The position numbers and the translations under genes are program-made. From Streptomyces canus 299MFChir4.1 (lineage in GTDB: Bacteria; Actinomycetota; Actinomycetes; Streptomycetales; Streptomycetaceae), in the NCBI RefSeq assembly GCF_000383615.1, contig NZ_KB911582.1, positions 450,573-514,572 on the forward strand: a stretch of DNA of 64,000 nt, given 5' to 3'. The notes under the pieces were generated by a model. That model saw only the letters and a program-made list of their open reading frames with translations, searched no databases and had not been told where the DNA came from. Below are positions 1 through 8,072 of the stretch, one piece after another; position 1 is the first letter of the stretch; every line of letters begins with the position of its first letter.

Positions 1-2
1 TC

Positions 3-143
3 CGGGACGCGGACACGATCCTCGTCATGGAGAACGGATCGATCGTCGAACAGGGCACGCACACGGACCTGTTGGAGGCCGACGGGGCGTACGCGCGCCT
101 GTACAAGGCGCAGTTCGCGCAGGCGGTGGCGGAAGTGGACTAG
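3..143 (+). CDS. ABC transporter, C-terminal fragment (ATP-binding end)
   Basis: Only the last 46 codons are in the window; the gene begins to the left. The peptide reads as the end of a fused exporter-type ABC ATPase: the ILVMENGSIVEQGTH stretch is the beta-strand and turn after the switch histidine, followed by the usual DLLEADGAYARLYKAQF helix. This end is typical of MsbA/LmrA-like half transporters with permease and ATPase in one chain. The substrate cannot be told. A strong hairpin follows directly after the stop. Confidence 0.8.
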   Translation, partial: RDADTILVMENGSIVEQGTHTDLLEADGAYARLYKAQFAQAVAEVD

Positions 144-145
144 CG

Positions 146-175
146 GGAAGGGGTCGTCGGGAAACGACCCCTTCC
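146..175. terminator. Bidirectional rho-independent-type hairpin between ABC gene and hrdA
   Basis: A 12-bp perfect stem (146-157 with 164-175) encloses a 6-base loop. It sits exactly between two convergent stop codons (143 on plus, 176 on minus), so it can end transcription from both sides. There is no long T tract, as is usual in Streptomyces. Confidence 0.75.
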
Positions 176-1501
176 TCAGTCCAGGTATCCCCTCAGCTGG
201 TCCGCGAAGGCGTGGTCCCGCAGCTTGTTGAGCGTCTTCGACTCGATCTGGCGAATCCGTTCCCGTGTGACGCCGAAGATGCGGCCGATCTCCTCCAGCG
301 TGCGGGCCCGGCCGTCGGCCAGTCCGTACCGGAGTTGGACCACCTTGCGTTCACGCTCGCCCAGAGTGGACAGCACCGCTTCCAGGTGCTCCCTGAGCAG
401 CAGGAACGCCGCCGACTCGACCGGAGAGGCCGCGTCGCCGTCCTCGATGAGGTCACCGAGGGCGACGTCGTCCTCCTCGCCCACCGGGGCGTGCAGGGAC
501 ACCGGTTCCTGGGCCAGGCGCAGGACCTCGCTGACGCGCTCCGGGGCGAGGTCGAGGTGGGCCGCGACCTCTTCCGGGGTCGGTTCGTAGCCGCGTTCCT
601 GGAGCATGCGGCGCTGGACGCGGACGACCCGGTTGATCAACTCGACGACGTGGACCGGGACTCGGATCGTCCGGGCCTGGTCGGCGAGGGCCCGGGACAT
701 GGCCTGGCGGATCCACCAGGTGGCGTAGGTGGAGAACTTGTAGCCGCGGGCGTAGTCGAACTTCTCGACCGCCCGGATCAGGCCCAGGTTGCCTTCCTGC
801 ACCAGGTCGAGCATGGTCAGGCCGCGGCCGACGTACCGTTTCGCGACGGACACGACGAGCCGCAGGTTCGCCTCGATGAGGCGGCGCTTGGCCATCCGGC
901 CCAGAACGACCAGCCGGTCCAGGTCGAGCGCCAACTGGCTGTCCAGATCGGGAGTGTTGAGCAGTTTCTCCTCGGCGAACAGGCCGGCCTCGACCCGGCG
1001 GGCGAGGTCGACCTCCTCGGCCGCGGTGAGCAGCGGGATGCGGCCGATCTCCCGCAGGTACTGGCGGAACAGGTCCGAGGACGGGCCGCCGGTGTCGACT
1101 CGGCCGCGGGGCGGCTCGGGCGGTTCGGCCGGCTCGGTCTCCACGTGCTCCAGGGCTTCCGCGGGCGGGGCGTCCGGCTCCGCCTCGGGGTGGTGCGCGA
1201 CACGGTTCTGCGGGGGCACCGCGACGAGAACGTCGGGCTCGGCGTCCTGCTCTGTCGTGTCGTCGGTACTGTTCTCGGTCTGTGCGAGGGTCTGGGTCTG
1301 CACGGGGGCGACCTCCAGGATGATCGCTGCCAGGGAGGGCGGCAGCGGTACTTCGGGGGCGGAGTCGGCGGCCTCGCCGCTGTCCGTCCCGTACGCGATG
1401 AGCGGAACCGCGGGGGTCTGGGACCCGCTGGGGACGGATCGGCCGCGCTCCGAGGACTCAGGCACCGGAACCCAGTGTGGAGTACGACGCGTCGCCGCCA
1501 C
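176..1501 (-). CDS. hrdA: RNA polymerase principal-like sigma factor, HrdA type
   Basis: A group 1/2 sigma-70 factor of 441 residues that directs RNA polymerase to vegetative-type promoters. After a Pro/Glu-rich poorly conserved N-terminus of about 140 residues, region 1.2 begins near [18 protein letters not shown]. Region 2 carries the [11 protein letters not shown]...[21 protein letters not shown] core and -10 helix, and region 4 the -35 helix ([18 protein letters not shown]) and the family ending LRGYLD. It lacks the long HrdB N-terminal extension, and its place beside dnaG matches hrdA as I recall it in S. coelicolor. The GTG start is uncertain because no good ribosome site precedes it; a start further inside is possible, but the conserved core is unaffected. 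Confidence 0.9.
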   Translation of the reverse strand: MAATRRTPHWVPVPESSERGRSVPSGSQTPAVPLIAYGTDSGEAADSAPEVPLPPSLAAIILEVAPVQTQTLAQTENSTDDTTEQDAEPDVLVAVPPQNRVAHHPEAEPDAPPAEALEHVETEPAEPPEPPRGRVDTGGPSSDLFRQYLREIGRIPLLTAAEEVDLARRVEAGLFAEEKLLNTPDLDSQLALDLDRLVVLGRMAKRRLIEANLRLVVSVAKRYVGRGLTMLDLVQEGNLGLIRAVEKFDYARGYKFSTYATWWIRQAMSRALADQARTIRVPVHVVELINRVVRVQRRMLQERGYEPTPEEVAAHLDLAPERVSEVLRLAQEPVSLHAPVGEEDDVALGDLIEDGDAASPVESAAFLLLREHLEAVLSTLGERERKVVQLRYGLADGRARTLEEIGRIFGVTRERIRQIESKTLNKLRDHAFADQLRGYLD

Positions 1502-1566
1502 GAGGGGCGTGCGGTGACTTTTTGCAATCGGGTCGTGACCGCGCAGTTACTCCGCCGTACGCGTCG

Positions 1567-3474
1567 CTAGAGGGCGGCGGCCCCATGCTCCCGCAGTGCC
1601 TGGCCGTACTGCTGGAGGACCCACAGTTCGTTCTGCACGGCGGCCAGGTGGGCCGGGTCGCCGCCGCTGCCGAGGCGGACCAGGGTGCCCTGGATCTCCT
1701 GGATGCGGCGGTCGACGGCGCGGCGGCGGACCGTGACCAGCTGGTCGCCCGCGTAGTTCTCGTCGACCGTCTTGCGCATGATCGCCTCGACGGCCAGCTC
1801 CGTGACCATCGCGCGGACCGTGTCGTCGGGGGCGGCCTCGCGGACCCGGACGAGGTAGTCCTGGGAGTCCTGGACGCCGTACTCCGCGCCGCCCGCGTCC
1901 ATGATGGCCTGGCGTACGGCCGCGTAGGGCGGAGCGGTGAACTCGTCGATGCCGTACGCGTCGAAGGCCGGGGAGACCAGCTCGGGGCGCTGGAGCGCGA
2001 GTTTGAGCAGCTCGCGCTCGGTGGCGTAGACGGGGTTGCGCAGGGTGAGGGCCGGGCCGGAGACGGCGGGGCGGTGCGCTCCGTCGTACGACGGCTGCTG
2101 CGGACCGCGTCCCGAGGGGGCCGGGCCCTTGCCGCCGCGGTCGCGGGCCCACCGGGCCAGCTGGGCCACCCGCTTGACCACGAACTGGGTGTCGAGGATG
2201 CCGAGCATGCCGGCGAGCTGGACGGCGACCTCGTGCTGGGCGCCGCTGTTCTTGATGCGGGCGACGATCGGGGCGGCCTCGTCCAGGGCGGCGGCGCGGC
2301 CGGCGGGGGTGTCGAGGTCGTAGCGGACGACGATCTGGCGCAGCGCGAACTCGAAGAGCGGGGTGCGGGGTTCGACCAGGTCGGCGACCGCCTCGTCGCC
2401 CTTGGCCAGGCGCAGCTCGCAGGGGTCCATGCCGTCGGGGGCGATCGCGATGTAGGTCTCGGCGGCGAACTTCTGGTCGTCCTCGAAGGCGCGCAGGGCC
2501 GCCTTCTGGCCGGCCGCGTCGCCGTCGAAGGTGAAGATCACGCGGGCCGAGCCGTTGTCCATCAGCAGCCGGCGCAGGATCTTGATGTGGTCGCCGCCGA
2601 AGGCCGTGCCGCAGGTGGCGATGGCGGTGGTGACGCCGGCGAGGTGGCAGGCCATGACGTCGGTGTAGCCCTCGACGACGACCGCGCGGGACGCCTTGGC
2701 GATGTCCTTCTTCGCGAGGTCGATGCCGTAGAGGACCTGGGACTTGCGGTAGATCGCCGTGTCGGGCGTGTTGAGGTACTTGGGTCCGTTGTCCGCCTCG
2801 TAGAGCTTGCGCGCGCCGAAGCCGACGACGTCGCCGCCGATGTCGCGGATGGGCCACATCAGGCGGCCGCGGAAGCGGTCGATGGGGCCGCGGCGGCCCT
2901 CCTGGGCGAGACCGGAGAGCAGGATCTCCTTGTCGCTGAAGCCCTTGCCGCGCAGGAAGCGGGTGAGGTGGTCCCAGCCCTGGGGGCTGTACCCGACGGA
3001 GAAGTGCGCGGCGGCGGCCTGGTCGAAGCCGCGCTCGGCGAGGAACTGGCGGCCGGTGTCGGCCTCCGGGCTGGTGGCCAGCTGCTCCATGTACCAGTCG
3101 GCGGCGATCTTGTGGGCCTCGACCAGGCGGATGCGCTCGCCGCGCTGGTGGGAGGGGTTGTAGCCGCCCTCCTCGTACCGCAGCGTGATGCCGGCCTGGG
3201 CGGCCAGGCGCTCGACCGACTCGGAGAAGGTGAGGTGGTCGACCTTCATCACGAACGTGATGGTGTCGCCGCCCTCCTGGCAGCCGAAGCAGTGGAAGAG
3301 ACCCTTGCTCGGACTGACCTGGAAGGACGGCGACTTCTCGTCGTGGAAGGGGCACAGGCCCTTGAGGTTGCCACCGCCCGCGTTGCGCAGCTGGAGGTAC
3401 TCGGACACGACGGCGTCGATCGGGACCGCGTCCCGTACCGCCTTCACGTCCTCGTCGTTGATCCGTCCTGCCAC
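1567..3474 (-). CDS. dnaG: DNA primase
   Basis: Makes the RNA primers for leading- and lagging-strand DNA synthesis together with DnaB. The 635-residue length is normal for actinobacterial DnaG. The N-terminal CHC2 zinc finger is intact (C41, H44, C62, C65 around CPFHDEKSPSF and FHCFGC). A Toprim domain follows, with VVVEGYTDVMACHLAG near residue 265 and a DGDAAGQKA acidic motif further on. The C-terminal helicase-interaction region is present but diverged. GTG start. Downstream on the same strand, after a 29-bp gap, lies the flavoprotein's neighbourhood rather than the rpoD-type sigma gene of the E. coli operon; here hrdA follows 65 bp after dnaG, so the primase-sigma linkage is kept. Confidence 0.97.
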   Translation of the reverse strand: MAGRINDEDVKAVRDAVPIDAVVSEYLQLRNAGGGNLKGLCPFHDEKSPSFQVSPSKGLFHCFGCQEGGDTITFVMKVDHLTFSESVERLAAQAGITLRYEEGGYNPSHQRGERIRLVEAHKIAADWYMEQLATSPEADTGRQFLAERGFDQAAAAHFSVGYSPQGWDHLTRFLRGKGFSDKEILLSGLAQEGRRGPIDRFRGRLMWPIRDIGGDVVGFGARKLYEADNGPKYLNTPDTAIYRKSQVLYGIDLAKKDIAKASRAVVVEGYTDVMACHLAGVTTAIATCGTAFGGDHIKILRRLLMDNGSARVIFTFDGDAAGQKAALRAFEDDQKFAAETYIAIAPDGMDPCELRLAKGDEAVADLVEPRTPLFEFALRQIVVRYDLDTPAGRAAALDEAAPIVARIKNSGAQHEVAVQLAGMLGILDTQFVVKRVAQLARWARDRGGKGPAPSGRGPQQPSYDGAHRPAVSGPALTLRNPVYATERELLKLALQRPELVSPAFDAYGIDEFTAPPYAAVRQAIMDAGGAEYGVQDSQDYLVRVREAAPDDTVRAMVTELAVEAIMRKTVDENYAGDQLVTVRRRAVDRRIQEIQGTLVRLGSGGDPAHLAAVQNELWVLQQYGQALREHGAAAL

Positions 3475-3503
3475 GCGTGAAGTCTACGGGGAGGTACTGA
3501 CAC

Positions 3504-4769
3504 CTACGGGACGAGGCTGACGAGTGGAACGTGGGGGTCCGCCAGCGCCTCCGTGTCCACCTGAGCCCCGGAGCGGATCAGTGCCTGGATCGGCTCCGTG
3601 ACGTCCCACACGTTGACGTTCATCCCGGCCAGCACACGGCCCTGCTTCACCCAGAAGGCGATGAACTCCCGCTTCCCGGCGTCTCCCCGGATCACCACTT
3701 CGTCGTACGAGCCGGGGGGCGCCCAGCCGCTGTACTCCATCCCCAGGTCGTACTGGTCGGAGAAGAAGTAGGGCACCCGGTCGTACGTCACCTCGCGGCC
3801 CAGCATCGCGCGCGCCGCCGCCGGGCCGCCGTTGAGGGCGTTGGCCCAGTGCTCGACCCGCAGCCGGTTGCCGAAAAGGGCGTGGTGGAAGGAGGCCACG
3901 TCGCCGGCCGCGTAGATGTCCGGGTCGGAGGTGCGCAGTTGTCCGTCCACGGCGATGCCGCCGCCGTGCGCCCGGTCCGCGAGTTCCAGCCCGGCCGCCT
4001 CCGCGAGGGCGACGCGGGGGGCCGCGCCGACCGCCGCGAGGACGTCGTGCGCGGGGTGCTCCTCGCCGTCGTCGGTGCGGGCCGCGAGGACCATGCCGTC
4101 CTGCCCGATGATCTCCGTCAGTCGCGCCCCGAAGTGGAAGCGGACGCCGTGCTCGCGGTGCAGCTCCGCGAAGACGTTGCCGAGCTCGGGGCCGAGCACC
4201 GAGTACAGCGGGGTGGACGAGGAGGCGACGACGGTGACCTCGGCGCCGTACTCCCGGGCCGCCGCCGCGACCTCCAGACCGATCCAGCCGGCGCCGGCGA
4301 TCACCAGGTGGCCGTTGTCCCTCCCGAGGGCGGCCAGGACGCCCTTGAGGCGCTCGGCGTGGGCGAGGCGACGCAGGTGGTGGACGCCCGCGAGGTCGGT
4401 CCCCGGGATGTCCAGACGGCGGGGTTCGGCGCCGGTGGCGAGCAGCAGCTTGTCGTAGCGGACCGCGGTGCCGTCCTCGCCGAAGCGGACCGTCTTCGCC
4501 GTACGGTCGATGGCGTCCACGGTCTCGCCGAGGTGCAGCTCGATGTCGTTGCGCGCGTACCAGGCGGGCTCGTGCACGAAGACGCTGTCGCGCTCCTCCT
4601 TGCCGAGGAGGTAGCCCTTGGAGAGCGGCGGGCGCTCATAGGGGTGGTCGCGTTCGTCGCAGATCAGTATCACGCGGCCGGTGAAGCCCTCCGTCCGGAG
4701 CGTCTCGGCCGCCTTCGCACCGGCGAGACCTCCTCCCACGATGACAAAAGTCTGATCCGCGTCGACCAC
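3504..4769 (-). CDS. FAD-dependent ferredoxin/rubredoxin reductase-like oxidoreductase
   Basis: A 421-residue flavoprotein of the pyridine-nucleotide disulfide reductase fold, in the ferredoxin-NAD(P)H reductase group that feeds electrons to ferredoxins for P450s and oxygenases. The N-terminal FAD-binding GGGLAGAKAAE, the central NAD(P)H-binding GAGWIGLEVA and the second FAD motif DIYAAGDVASF are intact. A C-terminal reductase domain follows (VKQGRVLAGMNVNVWD). There is no CxxxxC active-site pair, so it is not a disulfide reductase. The GTG start has a strong GAGGAGG site 8 bases upstream. No ferredoxin or P450 gene lies beside it, so the electron partner is unknown. Confidence 0.88.
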   Translation of the reverse strand: MVDADQTFVIVGGGLAGAKAAETLRTEGFTGRVILICDERDHPYERPPLSKGYLLGKEERDSVFVHEPAWYARNDIELHLGETVDAIDRTAKTVRFGEDGTAVRYDKLLLATGAEPRRLDIPGTDLAGVHHLRRLAHAERLKGVLAALGRDNGHLVIAGAGWIGLEVAAAAREYGAEVTVVASSSTPLYSVLGPELGNVFAELHREHGVRFHFGARLTEIIGQDGMVLAARTDDGEEHPAHDVLAAVGAAPRVALAEAAGLELADRAHGGGIAVDGQLRTSDPDIYAAGDVASFHHALFGNRLRVEHWANALNGGPAAARAMLGREVTYDRVPYFFSDQYDLGMEYSGWAPPGSYDEVVIRGDAGKREFIAFWVKQGRVLAGMNVNVWDVTEPIQALIRSGAQVDTEALADPHVPLVSLVP

Positions 4770-4924
4770 TTGGTTCCTCCTCGTAAGCGTGCCGCCACAT
4801 GGGAGCGTCCCGCACGGAGTGTGATGGGGGAAGAGGGAGTGGCCCGATCAGGCCACGGAGGGTCACATTCGGACTCGTTTCATGTCACTCCCGTCTCCTC
4901 CGCACAACTTGTACCCCGCAAGCA

Positions 4925-6166
4925 TCACAGGTGACCCGTGAGACGTGCGTGAAGCGAACGCGCGGACGCGTCGGTGAGGGACCCGATCTGGTCGACGATC
5001 ACCCGCTTGCGCCCCCGGTCGTCGGGCGCCCGGTCGAACAGCGCGCGGAACTGGGGGTCGAGTCCGTCCGGGGCGCGGACGGTGAGCGCCTCGGCCAGTT
5101 CGGCGACGACGATCCGCTGGTCGGCCCGCAGCCGCTCCTGCTCGGCGCGCTGCATGACGTACCGGTCGGCGACGGCCTTGAGGACCGCGCACTCCAGGCG
5201 GGTCTCGTGCGGTACGACGAGTTCGGCGTCGTACCTCGTGAGTCTCCCGGTGCCGTAGCGCGCGCGGGTGGCGGCCTCGGCGGACAGGCAGAAGCGGCCG
5301 ATGAGCTGGCTGGTGGCGTCCTTGAGGCGGGCCTGCGCGACGGCCGAGCCGTCGTAGCCGTGCGGCCACCAGGGTTCCTCCTGGAGCCGGTCCAGTGCGG
5401 CGGCGAGTTCGGCGGGGTCGGTGTCCTCGGGGACGTACCTCCCGAGAGCGACGTCGAAGACCGCCCGGCGTTCCGGTTCGGCGTGCAGGCAGTTGGGGTC
5501 GATGTGGCCCGCGTGCAGTCCGTCCTCGACGTCGTGGACCGAGTAGGCCACATCGTCGGACCAGTCCATGACCTGGGCCTCGAAGGTGGTGCGGGTGCCC
5601 GGGGCGTCCTTGCGGATCCAGTCGAAGACGGGGCGGTCGTCCTCGTAGACGCCGAACTTCTGGGACGCCTGCGCTCCGCGGGGCCAGGGGTATTTGGTGG
5701 CCGCGTCGAGGGTGGCCCTGGTGAGGTTCAGCCCCACCGAACCCTCTTCGGTGAAGCGCTTGGGTTCGAGTCGGGTCAGGAGCCGCAGGGACTGGGCGTT
5801 GCCCTCGAAGCCGCCGCAGTCGTCGGCGAACTCGTTGAGTGCCTGTTCGCCGTTGTGGCCGAAGGGAGGGTGGCCGAGGTCGTGGGCGAGACAGGCGGCC
5901 TCCACCAGGTCGGGGTCGCAGCCGAGGGCCGAGCCGAGTTCCCGGCCCACCTGGGCGCATTCCAGGGAGTGGGTGAGACGGGTGCGGGGGCTGGCGTCCC
6001 ACGCCTGGCTGAGGGTTCCCGGTGTGACGACCTGTGTCTTGCCGGCGAGCCTTCTGAGGGCGGCCGAGTGGAGGATGCGGGCGCGGTCGCGCTGGAAGGC
6101 GGTGCGGCCGGGGCGCTTGTCGGGTTCTGGGGCCCAGCGTTCGGTTGACTGCGGGTCGTACGGCAT
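4925..6166 (-). CDS. dgt: Deoxyguanosinetriphosphate triphosphohydrolase (dGTPase-like)
   Basis: HD-superfamily nucleotide phosphohydrolase of 413 residues; family members split dNTPs into deoxynucleoside and tripolyphosphate. The N-terminal [20 protein letters not shown] helix and the metal-binding HD motif are intact (H66; H95-D96 within [14 protein letters not shown]). Length fits the bacterial dGTPase-like subfamily of about 400-430 residues. ATG start. It is on the same strand as, and 55 bp from, the chelatase gene, and 155 bp before the flavoprotein start. Substrate range (dGTP only or all dNTPs) cannot be read from sequence. Confidence 0.92.
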   Translation of the reverse strand: MPYDPQSTERWAPEPDKRPGRTAFQRDRARILHSAALRRLAGKTQVVTPGTLSQAWDASPRTRLTHSLECAQVGRELGSALGCDPDLVEAACLAHDLGHPPFGHNGEQALNEFADDCGGFEGNAQSLRLLTRLEPKRFTEEGSVGLNLTRATLDAATKYPWPRGAQASQKFGVYEDDRPVFDWIRKDAPGTRTTFEAQVMDWSDDVAYSVHDVEDGLHAGHIDPNCLHAEPERRAVFDVALGRYVPEDTDPAELAAALDRLQEEPWWPHGYDGSAVAQARLKDATSQLIGRFCLSAEAATRARYGTGRLTRYDAELVVPHETRLECAVLKAVADRYVMQRAEQERLRADQRIVVAELAEALTVRAPDGLDPQFRALFDRAPDDRGRKRVIVDQIGSLTDASARSLHARLTGHL

Positions 6167-6221
6167 GTCTCGACAGTACGGGCAGCGACTGACAATTCGC
6201 CGGTCCGTCCGCCGGGTGCTG

Positions 6222-7034
6222 TCATCCGGCGAGTGCGGGCAGTTCGTGGCTGGTCGCGCAGGTCTCCGCGCCCCTCGGGTGGGCCACCTGGTCGTAGCGG
6301 TGGATGATCAGGTCGGCCATGGCCGGGTGGGTGCCGAGCGGGGCCGCCGCCACCCACGGGGCCTTCTGCGCGCACTGCCTGGCGAACAGGCCCGGTGCCG
6401 TGAAGTACGACGCCACCGCGATCCTGTGGCGGCCCCTTGCCGTCAGTGCGCGGATCGCCGTGTCGACCGTCGGGGTCGCCGCGGAGGCGTAGGCCGGCAC
6501 CACCGGGACTCCCAGTCGGTCCGCCAGCAGCTTTGCCGTGCGGCGGATGTCGAGTGCCGACTCCGGGTCGCGGGAGCCGGCCGCCGCCAGGACCACGGCG
6601 CTCTCCCGCCGCATCTCCTCGTCCGTCCGCGTGGGCCAGCCCGCCTCGACGAGGCGGGCGTGGAGGGTGTCCACCAGGAAGGGGTGCGGGCCGAGCGGGG
6701 CCGCCACGCGCGTGCGTGCCGGGGAGGCCGCCGCCATCTCCGGGATGTCGCGCTTCACGTGGTAGCCGCGGGAGAGGAGGAGCGGGACCAGGACCGCCTC
6801 GGCGTCGCCGAGCTTCGCCAGCGTGTCCGGGAGCAGCGGCTCGTTGAGCTCGATGTGGCCCAGGCGCACCGGCAGGTCGGGGCGCTGGGCGCGGACCTGG
6901 TCGAGGAGTTCGTGAACCGTCTTCAGGGTGCGCGGGTCACGGCTGCCGTGGGCCACCAGGACGAGCGCGGGCGGCTCGGCGCGGCGCCTGTCGTCGAGGG
7001 AGACGAGACGGGGCTGGCTGCTGATCCGGTTCAT
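6222..7034 (-). CDS. Sirohydrochlorin chelatase (CbiX/SirB family)
   Basis: Inserts metal into sirohydrochlorin on the way to siroheme or cobalamin. The 270-residue protein has the duplicated small-chelatase fold: [10 protein letters not shown] (H29) and [17 protein letters not shown] (H92) carry the metal-binding histidines of the first half, and a second half repeats the pattern more loosely. It lies 1 kb from nasA and 9 kb from nirB, whose product needs siroheme, so a role in nitrite assimilation is a fair inference. I chose the ATG at 7034; a TTG 45 bases further upstream is also in frame. The last 16 or so codons are formed by an intergenic repeat (see repeat at 6246). Confidence 0.88.
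   Translation of the reverse strand: MNRISSQPRLVSLDDRRRAEPPALVLVAHGSRDPRTLKTVHELLDQVRAQRPDLPVRLGHIELNEPLLPDTLAKLGDAEAVLVPLLLSRGYHVKRDIPEMAAASPARTRVAAPLGPHPFLVDTLHARLVEAGWPTRTDEEMRRESAVVLAAAGSRDPESALDIRRTAKLLADRLGVPVVPAYASAATPTVDTAIRALTARGRHRIAVASYFTAPGLFARQCAQKAPWVAAAPLGTHPAMADLIIHRYDQVAHPRGAETCATSHELPALAG
6246..6291. repeat. Streptomyces intergenic-type repeat inside the chelatase 3' end
   Basis: This stretch (GTGGCTGGTCGCGCAG, then TCCGCGCCCCTCGGGTGGG) is nearly the same as 33789-33833, which lies between genes, and the inverted copy near 34001-34026. Here it encodes the chelatase residues [16 protein letters not shown] just before the stop. Confidence 0.6.
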
Positions 7035-7245
7035 GGATCGATGGTCGCGGCCGGAAGTTGCCTCCCCGTTTCCTGGCAATGACGCGTCCTTTCCAACGGT
7101 TCACGCGGGCGCGCAGCAGGATGTGAGGTGCCATGACCTGGCAATTCACTCTCGGGAGTGAGCCTGGTCACGCGTCGGCGGACGAACCGATCGGCCGGAC
7201 GGCACGTCTCTGCTTGTCGAACAACCGACCGAGAGGGGTCGTCCG

Positions 7246-7941
7246 ATGCGACTGCGGAGGGTACGTGGACTGCGCGGACCGCGCCTGCCACGCACGCGTG
7301 CCGGGCGGCGCAGGCTCGTGCAGGCCGTGATGGCGGGGTGTGTGCTGGCACTGCTGCCGTCGACCTGGATGTACGTCGTGACGGGCGACCGGCTGCGGAC
7401 GACGGCCGACGTGCCGCGCACCGAGGTGGCCGTCGTCTTCGGTGCCGGGCTGTGGGACGGCGAGCCGTCGCCGTATCTCGCGCACCGGCTCGACGCGGCG
7501 GCGAAGCTGTACCGGGAGAACCGGATCGAGGTCGTCCTCGTCACCGGCGACAACAGCCGCGAGGACTACGACGAGCCCGACGCCATGCGCGCGTACCTGA
7601 CCCGGCACGGCGTCCCGGACACCCGGATCGTCAGCGACTACGCCGGCTTCGACACCTGGGACTCCTGCGTCCGGGCCAGGAAGATCTTCGGCGTGCACCG
7701 GGCCGTGCTGATCAGCCAGGGGTTCCACATCCGGCGCGCGGTCGCCCTCTGTCAGGCGGCGGGAGTCACCTCGTACGGCGTCGGCGTCGACGCCAGGCAT
7801 GACGCCACCTGGTACTACGGCGGCAGCCGGGAGATCTTCGCGGCGGCGAAGGCGGCGCTGGACGTGACGGTGCGGCCCGACCCGCGGTTCCTGGGGCCGA
7901 AGGAGACCGGAGTGCGGGACGCGCTGGCCTCGGGCCGCTGA
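7246..7941 (+). CDS. SanA/YdcF-type DUF218 membrane protein
   Basis: A 231-residue protein of the DUF218 family, whose E. coli members SanA and YdcF are linked to envelope integrity. After an Arg-rich N-terminus a single membrane segment (about residues 25-44) anchors it; the rest should face outside. The conserved DUF218 features are visible: EVAVVFGAGLW, the VVLVTGDN strand with DYDEPDAMRAYL, DTWDSCVRAR and VLISQGFHIRRAV. ATG start with GAGAGGGG eight bases upstream. It is a single gene divergent from the chelatase. Its biochemical activity is not known. Confidence 0.85.
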   Translation: MRLRRVRGLRGPRLPRTRAGRRRLVQAVMAGCVLALLPSTWMYVVTGDRLRTTADVPRTEVAVVFGAGLWDGEPSPYLAHRLDAAAKLYRENRIEVVLVTGDNSREDYDEPDAMRAYLTRHGVPDTRIVSDYAGFDTWDSCVRARKIFGVHRAVLISQGFHIRRAVALCQAAGVTSYGVGVDARHDATWYYGGSREIFAAAKAALDVTVRPDPRFLGPKETGVRDALASGR

Positions 7942-8022
7942 GCAAGCGGGTGCTCGGCGTCCGCACGGGGCGAGTTCCTCACCGCCGCGGGGTGTCACGG
8001 GGGAGGTCGCCGTCGCGGCGGC

Positions 8023-8072
8023 GTAACACGGAGCCGTCCCCGGCGTAACACGGCCGACGCACGCTGAGGAGC
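8023..8072 (+). promoter_or_regulatory. nasA leader with GlnR-like half sites
   Basis: Two GTAAC sites (8023-8027 and 8045-8049) are spaced exactly 22 bp, the period of GlnR a-sites (gTnAc, n6, GaAAc). The intervening b-sites are poor. The last 28 bases before the ATG (GTAACAC...ACGCACGCT) are matched at the same distance before the nir operon at 16226, which points to co-regulation. Confidence 0.5.

Noticed and set aside
1477..3480. Long open frame antisense to dnaG
   Set aside because: Arises from G/C-biased third positions; low-complexity Gly/Ala/Arg/Val peptide without domains. The same holds for other long antisense frames, such as over nasA, ppdK and the ATPase.
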